DNA of 64,000 bases from Chloranthus sessilifolius (Eukaryota; Streptophyta; Magnoliopsida; Chloranthales; Chloranthaceae): assembly GCA_021018995.1 (NCBI GenBank), contig CM037590.1, positions 73,131,597 to 73,195,596 of the forward strand. The letters are read 5' to 3'. Made by a program: the position numbers and the translations under genes. The notes under the pieces are model-generated. The model did no database searches. It had not been told where the DNA came from and worked only from the letters and a program-made list of their open reading frames with translations. Below are positions 56,650 to 64,000 of the stretch, piece after piece. Position 1 is the stretch's first letter. Every line of letters begins with the position of its first letter.

Positions 56650-57340
56650 TTAAATCTTGACAATTGATAATGAATCTATACCTTGGGGAACTTCATTTGC
56701 CACCCGGGCATCATGCATCGATGCATCACTGGTACGACCCTGAGTTGTAGCGAAAATTGGTCCCGGAGTAGATGACGATGGCATCCTCCCTAGATCCGTC
56801 TCGGGGTAATTTTTCACTAGATGTCTCACCTGACCACATCTGAAGCATGCACCTAAGGCTCGCCTACACTTATCCGTTTTATGATGTTTCCCACTCCGCA
56901 CACATGTATCAGTCGGTGTAGATGTAGAGATAAGAAAGGTCTGCTGCACAACCGAAACTCTAGCCGCTATCAGATCCGAAGAGTGAGAGGGTACGTGGAC
57001 AATCCCTCTAGCTGCTAGATCATTCTGTACAAAGATGGCAAGTGCACGATCCTGAACGATGGACCGAGAAGTATCCTGAGTTGTTGCTGAAGTAGCCGCC
57101 CTTTTTTTTATTGCGGGACAATCTCTTATTAGGTGTCCCATTCGCCTACACATGAAACATGCACCTATGGATCATCTATAGTTCTTTGCAAGGTGCCACC
57201 CTCTACACCTTGAGCATGACTCAACCGGTGCGGATGGAGAGGTGTGAGACGTGTCTCTTAACATTGTTGTGAGTAATGCAGTCTGTTGAGCCATTGTGTT
57301 GATCATTGTCTTCAGCAACTGCCTATTTTACTCATTTTCT
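56650..57340 (-). pseudogene. gag C-terminal remnant of element K with doubled zinc-knuckle pair
   Basis: Chromovirus nucleocapsid region. From right to left: MAQQTALLTTMLRDTSHTSP (about 57290), first knuckle pair CSRCRGWHLAKNYR, stop, CFMCRRMGHLIRDCP (about 57150), an Ala/Ser/Thr linker, then a second pair CVRSGKHHKTDKC and CFRCGQVRHLVKNYP (about 56900-56810), with the last Cys changed to Tyr. Element P has only one such pair. The tail ends ANEVPQG at CAAG/GTATAG (56682/56681), the same place as the candidate intron of P, and stops 9 codons later. The gag domain proper is missing. Confidence 0.8.
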
Positions 57341-57344
57341 CTAG

Positions 57345-58845
57345 TGCATATGTGACTTGAATACTTATATGTATCTTACCAAGTCTTAACCTATTGCAAG
57401 TACACAATGGAAATCATAGTACTAGTAAAGGGTCGTTCCCACAGAGATCGGTTATTAAATATTAATTCAATTTTTCTGAAAACTTATACTTATCTTTTAA
57501 GATCCTAACCTACTGGAGAAATATGAATAAAGAATATTTATTAATCTAAATTGCAGAAAATAAATCATAATCTTCAAACTTCAGATTATGGTCGTCAATC
57601 ACAATCTTCTGCTATCAGATATTTATAAAATTAGATAATACCATTACACTATATATCAAGTTTCTTAACATTGGTCATCAATCAACACTAAAATCTTACT
57701 AATACAGATATAATCTAATCAACAACTTCCTAAAACTTGGGCGTCAATCAAACTTTAGAAACTGAAGATGGAAAAGTAAAAATCGTTACGCTAATCTGTA
57801 AACTTCAACCTAAATCATCAATTCAAATTAAAATCTGAAGATATTTACAAAGCAAGAAATAAAAGAAAATAAAATCTAAACTAGAAACCAAAGTAAATAT
57901 ATCCTTTACCCCTCAGCCGCAGTCGTCAATTGCTTCTGAAAAACTACAGATATCTACACTAATCTTCAACACCCAATAGCAGTCATCAATTTCTCTTGAG
58001 AAACCTTGGATATCTAATCTACAAAGCAATAAAAATCTACTCTAATTTTGATCGGAAGAAAACTCAATCTCAGTCGTCAATTGATGCTGAGAATTTTTTC
58101 GATGATTTATTCCTACACTGGGCTCTCTCATTTATAGATCATAAGGAGTCAGTTTACAAGGCTTCTAATTCTAATAAAAGAAATTAAACTATCCTAATAT
58201 AACTCTACTTCTAATTTTATTCTTCCTTGCTTCAAATAGTTGATATGCTTTGGATTTCTTCTTTTATTTCAGCAGCAGAGTCCTTTAAGATTCTTCTTCA
58301 TTAATCTCCTAGATCCGTGATCAGTTAAACTTCTAATTCAAGAGTTTTTCTAATTCTGTACATGATGGTAGAAATTCTCACGTGATCAGCAGCAGCAACA
58401 GCAATAAGAAAGCTTCTATAACTATAATCGTAGATCACGATTATTCTCTTTTCTTCTTTTTCTGAAAAATCGTAAATCACGATTTCCTATCTTTCATAGC
58501 TTCTTCATTGGACGATTCTTTGAATTACGATTCATCGTTTTTCTTCTATACTCTTTCTCTGAAGAATCGAAAATTATGATTTTCTATTCTCTTTAGTAGT
58601 ACCGCTCAATCGTCTAAAAAATTGTAAAACACGATTTTCCATCCTTTAATAGGCAGTGAATTATCTTTTATACTTAATCGTATTTTTATTGCTCTTTTGG
58701 GTTTACTTTGACAAAGATTATCATTATAGCTCCCCTTTACTAGTTATCTTTAATATCTGCACATCATCAACTTATTAATAGCAAACTAAGTTCTAGCATC
58801 ACTAAGTTAAGGGTGATAAAATGATATATTCCGTGAATGATCACA
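57345..58845 (-). mobile_element. Probable Athila-type 3' LTR (minus)
   Basis: In minus orientation the purine tract GTAAGTTTGGGAG precedes TGTGATCATTCACGG at 58845, and a CTAGGGACTAACAAAG box lies just upstream, as in Athila elements. The left end is set at TGCATATG (57345), where K gag text stops; there is no second LTR to confirm it. It contains TCGTCAATT phrases (57590-58090) and AATCGT-N5-ACGATT words (58425-58685). Confidence 0.6.
58425..58685 (-). repeat. AATCGT...ACGATT palindromic words
   Basis: Four or five interrupted palindromes such as AATCGTAAATCACGATT, plus half words, within 260 bp. This is another family-specific word, in an Athila-type LTR. Confidence 0.65.
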
Positions 58846-61033
58846 CTCCCAAACTTACGCTTTGTTAGTCCCTAGCAAACAAGAAAATATAAACTAAGAA
58901 TTTAAATTAAATGTCACTTTCATAGGGAGCACGATTGCATTTAGCAGATGCGACAAGCCTCTAAACCCCCAAGTGATCCCCAGTGGAAGAGTTGTAGTCT
59001 CCTGAAGGTTTTCAGTGAAGTTACTTATAAACTTCAAATATCTTTGGATTTTTCAAAATATATATTTTTTCAAAGATTAAAAGAAAAAAAAATTTTAAAG
59101 TCTAAACTAATTTTATACATTAAATAAATTAACTAATCTACCTAAATTACCAAATTGGTCAATACATAGTTTATTATGATTTTCTAAAATTACCAATCCC
59201 TTACCTTACTTTCCATTGCAACAATTATTTTTGATTAGAACTCTACCAATTTCAATTCATAATAAGCACAAAGTGTATATGCATTAGTGAACAGTTTATT
59301 CTTCATAAATTTTTCTAAACAACAGATTTAGAAAATATTTTCATTCAAAAACTCACTATTGACATACTCTCAAAAAGATATCGAAACTTTTTAGGTTCTC
59401 TCAGTATACTTTTCAAAAGAATTCAGTCAAAGATAATTGCAAAAATAAATCTCATGGAAAAGATAATCTTATTCTATTCTTATAATTCCTTATACAATCC
59501 GTAGTATCTAGTATTCATATCTCTACTAGGCTTATGCTTTTATAAATCGTAAATCAGAAAAGTCTTTTCTTCGGCTTGTAATGGGGCTTTATCAAATAAA
59601 GGTAGAAATGATTCAAAGTTTTTCTGAGAATGTAGCTCTTCTTTTTCCTATCTTCTCTTCTTTTTTATTCTTCTATTTCAGTAAGTATCCTTGTTGGATA
59701 ACTTCTTCCCATTTTTATTTTTATTTTCTTTTACATACATCTTAGTTCTTCAGCAAATTTGCAAATCGAATTTTATGATTTTTCTTCTTTTTGAAAGTTT
59801 TTTGCAAAATCATAATTTCTTCAGAAATTGTCTTTTTATTTACGACTCCTTTGACGTATTCTTTTGTTTCTTTTTCTTCTGTTGTAGCTCTTTTCTAACT
59901 TTCCTTATCTATTTTTGTTTTACTCTTTTCACTTCCTCTTCTTCCCTTATTTTAAACTCTCATAAATTATAAGGGTTAACGGTAGAACGCTTTGGGTAGT
60001 ACATATGGTTAAAGGTTATAAAATTTTGGTACAAAGAAATTCAATTTAGATTTCTAATATGAGTTCAAAGGATAAAATGTTTTAGGATTTTGGACTTTTT
60101 GGCTTTGATTTAAACAAAAGATGGCCTTAAATTGTCTTTATGATTTACTAGCATAGATGCCTTGTTGCTTTGATATTTCTAATAGATAGTTCTGGACAAA
60201 AAATTAGTTCATCATATTCATAGAATAATTTAATTCTAAATTCAATAATATGAGATTTCAGTATATTATAGAAGTTCAAAGAAATTTTTATTTGATAGAA
60301 GCAGTCTCTCTCAGAATAAAAAAGGAAATATGACTCAAAATCTCACCGATTTATAATTTGAAACTATAGTCTAAATCTTTGCAGTTTAGATCAATCTATT
60401 GTTTCAAACATTCATTCTAATATAATGTTCTATGAGCTAAGCATGAATTGTACTGTTCTATATTCTAATTGTTAAATTTCTATTATAATGAATCGTAAGT
60501 TTTTCAGGATTTATAATTTTTTCTATCTATCATAATTCCTATGTATTGAACAACTTTAAAAAAAAATTTATAGAAAGAAAACTAAAATTGGTTGTTATAC
60601 TAATAAAACTACTATTATACGCAGTGATTGTGTATCCCCCCAAATTTAAATCGGACAATGCCCTCATTGGCACAAGAAATAGGGGACACAGAAAACTGTT
60701 TCCTAAAATTATTGATATACTAATTATATACCGAAAAAAGTCTATTACCAGATATATACTCTCCCCCAAACTTGAGAGAAAATATCCGCCGCATATTCTC
60801 GGAGTATCAATAACAAAAATGTTAGTAAAAAAATGTTAGTAACAATCATACTATTAGTAAAAAAAATTGAAAGTTAGTCAATTAGTCAAAAGAAAGAAAA
60901 TTTCATATATTACTGGATATTTACAATGAACAGAAAGAAAAATATAAGAAAAACTAATTACATATAAGAGTTTAAACTTAGGAAAAATCTAGTGGTTTCA
61001 TACCTGTGAGGTTTGCAATGTTCTATGATATTT
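58846..61033 (-). other. 3' non-coding region of the minus Athila element
   Basis: Very AT-rich, no recognisable protein. Two more purine-tract-like strings (minus AAATTTGGGGGG at about 60636-60647, AAGTTTGGGGGAGAG at about 60759-60773) precede the true LTR start by about 1.8-1.9 kb. Possibly remnants of an env-like or untranslated region. Confidence 0.5.
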
Positions 61034-61330
61034 TTACTCACTGGATGATGTAGGATATGGTACAAGGGTAGAAGTGTAGTCATCTTCCCAATCTGACACT
61101 TTATCTGTTGAATAACCTTCTTTATCTTTTTCTATTGGTGAGTTCCCATGTGTCGTCAGATTAGCCTTCTCTGTATTTCCTTTTTCCTCAATTGTTGGAC
61201 AAGAAGTTCCTTCTGGGCACTGCTTCTCTTTATCAGCCATTTCTTTAGCCTTGAGATCCGCAGTCAGCTTCTTAATTACGACAGATTTTAGTCAAATCTC
61301 TGTTCTCAATTTTTCTGCCTTGGCTTGTTT
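61034..61330 (-). pseudogene. C-terminal scrap of a post-integrase ORF (minus Athila)
   Basis: Minus-strand text FFKQAKAEKLRTEI, stop, then Lys/Glu-rich helix LTADLKAKEMADKEKQ and an acidic tail ending SDWEDDYTSTLVPYPTSSSE. Lies between integrase-end text and purine tracts, where Athila elements often carry an extra ORF. The family cannot be proven from this piece. Confidence 0.4.
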
Positions 61331-61639
61331 GAAAAAGAGAGGGAATGTAGGAGAAGAAAAATTGAAAGGTTTCAAAAATGGGACAAACTTACCCTTTTTA
61401 CAAATATGTACGTCCTATTTTCAGTGATGACTTGTTGAGCGGGTCATCACATGAGTTTTCACCTAGAATCGTAGGTTGATTTTAGCCTTTAGTGAATAAG
61501 AATCACAATCGCTGCATTTCTAAAGAAAACACAATAACGATCAATCATAAATCCATACGATTGTTCATTATAATATACAATAGGTATGAATTACGATCTA
61601 TTGTTTTCCAATGATTTAGGTCATATTATAATACCTAAA

Positions 61640-61744
61640 CTTAATAAAGGAAAAAAAATATTTTACATAATTTACAATTGGTGCTACGGATGAGTCGGTA
61701 GCTTGACAATCCAAGGGTTTTTTATACTTAATTTTAGGGAGGCA
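61640..61744 (-). pseudogene. Post-integrase stub joined to gag
   Basis: Minus-strand GTCAAGCTACCGACTCATCC matches the type of text found after integrase in element G (GTCGAGCTGCCGACACATAA at 31797). It directly follows the gag tail, so protease to integrase have been deleted in one step. Confidence 0.5.
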
Positions 61745-62942
61745 ATGTCTCCCCCAAGAATACTTGTCCTGTAGGATTATTTACTGGCTGTGTAGGTAAC
61801 TGACCATTCTCCCTTTTGACCACGTGGGAAGCTAGCTGGCCTATCTGCCTTTCCAGCTTCGAAATGGACTACGTGTGTGAATTAAGTACTTGGGAGAATT
61901 GAGCAAGCTAGTGTAAGTCTTTTGAATGTTGATGCGACTGTTGTTGCAAATCCCAAAGGATTTGAACAACTATGGCGTCAGGTGCATTGCTCTGTGGTCC
62001 AAATTGGGATTACATGAGCGGCAATTGAGGTCTTTAATGAAAATTTTGAGTCTGGGGAAATCTGAGTTGCACAGCTATTGGTGCTAGCTGTGCTCCTCTT
62101 ATAGAAACATAATTGAATCCAGAATGGTTCCTCCACGACGGGTTATAGGTATTCCCATAGTCTCCCCTCTAAAAAGTCATTACTTATTCATTTTCCACTA
62201 CCTCCTGGTATGGTGGTGCAACTGCGTTTTCAATAAAACTGTGAGTCTGGCTATTGGAATAGCTTGTTATAGAGCTATCCGAAGTGCTAGATTTGGTTGC
62301 CATTAATGTTACGATTTGATGTTCAAGAGCCAAAAATTTTGCACTCATGTCCTCCTTCTTTACTTTATTTTTACTGATATCATAAAGTCCACCCCTTGCG
62401 AGCGAGGTGTGGTGAGTGACATCTGGATCAGATCTAAGTAGAGCCTATTTCTGTTTTGAGTTATTGGCCAGTTTCTCGAATAAATTCTAGGACTGTTGGC
62501 CATTCTGAGCTATAAAGGCTCCTCCACTTACTGCATCAACTGTAGACTGGTTGGTATCAGTCAACCCTTGGTAGAAACTTTGTGCTATCGACCAATTTGG
62601 TACCTCATGATGAGGACACTTTGGTAACAAATCCTTCATCCGTTCCTAGCTCTCATGAAATAATTCTCCTGGCTTTTGCCTGAAGTTTTGAATTTCCTAG
62701 CGAATTTGGTTAGTATTACCAATTGGGAAGTACTCGCCCAAGAACTTGGACTGCAATTCCTCCCATGTGGTAATACTTCTGGCAAATACTGAAATTAATC
62801 ATGCCTTTGCCCTAAAGAGAGAATGGGAACAAATGTAGTTTTATGGCTTCTTTATTGGCATTCGATAATTGCAATATTGTGCAAAGCTCTATGAAGTCCC
62901 TTAGATGTTGGTAGGGATCTTCTCGATCAAGCCCATGGAAGG
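61745..62942 (-). pseudogene. Athila-type gag pseudogene (minus), 5' cut by LTR M
   Basis: From 62942 leftwards: GLDREDPYQHLRDFIELC, LHLFPFSL, a short shift, then WEELQSKFLGEYFPIGNTNQ, QKPGELFHES, MKDLLPKCPHHEVPNWSIAQ and SFYQGLTDTNQSTVDAVSGG: the retrotransposon-gag region of Athila elements. It continues to LARGGLYDI and an MSAKFLALEHQIVTLMA coiled-coil-like segment, ending in a Gln/Pro-rich tail. Several in-frame stops (in-frame TAG where Trp or Gln is usual). No zinc knuckle is seen. LTR M splits it at DRED...; the N-terminus is outside the window. Confidence 0.85.
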
Positions 62943-64000
62943 TGTAACAACCCTGATATTTCTAGTGTGGAATCATTGACTTTCAACGATAATGCGACTT
63001 GCTTTGATAAGTTTGACCTTGGTCAAACTTTTCACATTTGTGATGTGGCCTTTGACCCATTTATCTCTCTTGGGTAAGTACATCCAACCGCATATATGGA
63101 GCCAATTCCTGATGCAAAACTGATCTTTGAACTCCAACCCTTATACGGTGTGTGTATGTTGCACACAACTCGAGCCCCCAGATTGGACCAGGTTCGATTT
63201 CCTCTTTCAAGCACCACGGTATAACATTGGCATAGTTAATTAATTTTAAATAGATTAGCACAGGATGGGTGGCGTACACGTGATCATGGGCGACCATGTG
63301 CACCCTAGACACAAACCTAACCCAAGCCTCAATATTTTTGAACACTTGTGCAGCGATTAGTTTAAGGATCGGTGAGGCGTGGGTCATGCGCCGTGCACCG
63401 TGAATAGTCCATTTGGGTAGTCAAGACCCATTCATTTGAGGACCTTGGGAAACCCGAATCTAGACCTGTTAGCTCATGGCCTCGAGATAGGCCCGTACAC
63501 CATACCGGGTGTGCAAATCACACACCAAGCCAACACCCAAGTTAGACCACCTAAAACATATATACAACCCGCATACCTAAAACCCATTAGCCTTATTCTC
63601 ATTTGCATTTCGTTTGAGAGAAGAGAGAAAGGAAACCGGGAGAGGAGAAAGAGCTCGGTGGGGGAGGAAAGAAAAAGTCCTGAATGGAAGAAAACCCCCA
63701 TCGTCTTCGTCTCATTTGCTTACCTTTGTGAGATCACAACCATTGATCTCCATCTCAAAGCCCCTTCGCTCAAAGAACCCTTCTTCTCTACTTTTGTATC
63801 ACGAGAATCCTTTGATTCTGACACCATAGAGCTCGATGAAGAAAGGAGATCGACCATCGGATGGATGACGAGCTGTGACGTCGATTGTGGACTTGCATGC
63901 GTGAATCTTAAAGGCAAGGATCTCAAGGATCGGATGAGCGAGAATTGTGGACAGCGACATCTTCGGACGTTGATCATCGTGATCGTCGCATGCTATATTT
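62943..64000 (+). mobile_element. LTR M start (plus), truncated by window end
   Basis: TGTAACAACCC at 62943 breaks into the Athila gag. It has the Tekay-type LTR opening: U3 with TGTGCAAATCACACACC dyad (63510-63526), TATA string CATATATAC (63557-63565), GA-rich leader (63614-63670). No array is reached before 64000 and the 3' end is outside, so full element or solo LTR cannot be told. Confidence 0.75.

Larger units (their letters stand above)
47810..57344 (-). mobile_element. Element K: minus Tekay-type element lacking pol
   Basis: Minus-oriented element composed of 3' LTR I (47810-50112, its 3' end cut by H), polypurine tract, 3' internal DNA (50113-51079 and 52423-53486), and a gag remnant (56650-57340). 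Protease, RT and integrase are absent. Two later solo LTRs (J, L), each with perfect target copies, are embedded. The right limit is where an Athila LTR starts within gag. Confidence 0.8.

Noticed and set aside
59691..59972. Hydrophobic Phe-rich 93-codon frame as a membrane protein
   Set aside because: It comes from a T-rich tract; no start context, no conserved motif, within non-coding Athila 3' DNA.

Overview
The window is a block of intergenic DNA from a flowering-plant nuclear genome, probably a dicot (no species can be named), made almost entirely of transposable elements. I see no host gene, tRNA or rRNA gene. The main content is Ty3/gypsy LTR retrotransposons of two lineages: chromoviruses of the Tekay/Del type (initiator-Met-tRNA primer site, chromodomain at the integrase C-terminus) and Athila-type elements (Asp-tRNA primer site). 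There is also one broken L1-type LINE, one CACTA transposon end and one Tat/Ogre-like solo LTR. Layout. 1-9158 is a minus-oriented LTR interrupted by a gag-only element (863-7677). 9159-12403 holds two further minus LTR pieces, followed by AT-rich and minisatellite DNA (12404-14111), a CACTA terminus and a LINE (about 14477-19010). From about 19011 to 32060 lies a plus-oriented, decayed Athila element; its 5' LTR was hit by solo LTR E, which was hit by solo LTR F. At 32061 a Tekay-type LTR (H) begins. It was invaded by a complete 13.2-kb element of its own family (P, 33620-46820) with a perfect 5-bp target duplication. From 47810 to 57344 lies a minus-oriented, pol-less Tekay-type element (K) carrying two solo LTR insertions (J, L). 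57345-62942 is a minus-oriented, pol-deleted Athila element whose gag is interrupted by another LTR start (M) that runs off the window. Element P carries the only near-complete coding set: gag, protease, RT, RNase H, integrase with chromodomain, then an extra 435-codon ORF in a separate 2.85-kb module with its own TATA-like box. Gag and pol are broken by C-to-T type nonsense changes, a 10-bp duplication in integrase and a lost RT catalytic Asp, so P is not autonomous today. The gag-protease joint is split by a 165-bp AT-rich GT...AG segment that looks like an intron, and the gag of element K has a GT donor-like site at the same codon. The most unusual signal is shared by nearly all the LTR families. 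Each carries an array of a short family-specific palindromic word (for example TCGATTAATCGA, ATCGATCGATCG, GTCGCGCGAGCGAC, CTCGCTCGAGCGAG, TCAATCGATTGA). In the Tekay-type LTRs the array always lies between a splice-donor-like AG/GTAAG after the leader and an acceptor-like CAG/GT near the LTR 3' end, and most of these LTRs then end with a conserved two-storey hairpin. This suggests a common LTR design with a leader intron packed with lineage-specific palindromes. It is inferred from the sequence alone.
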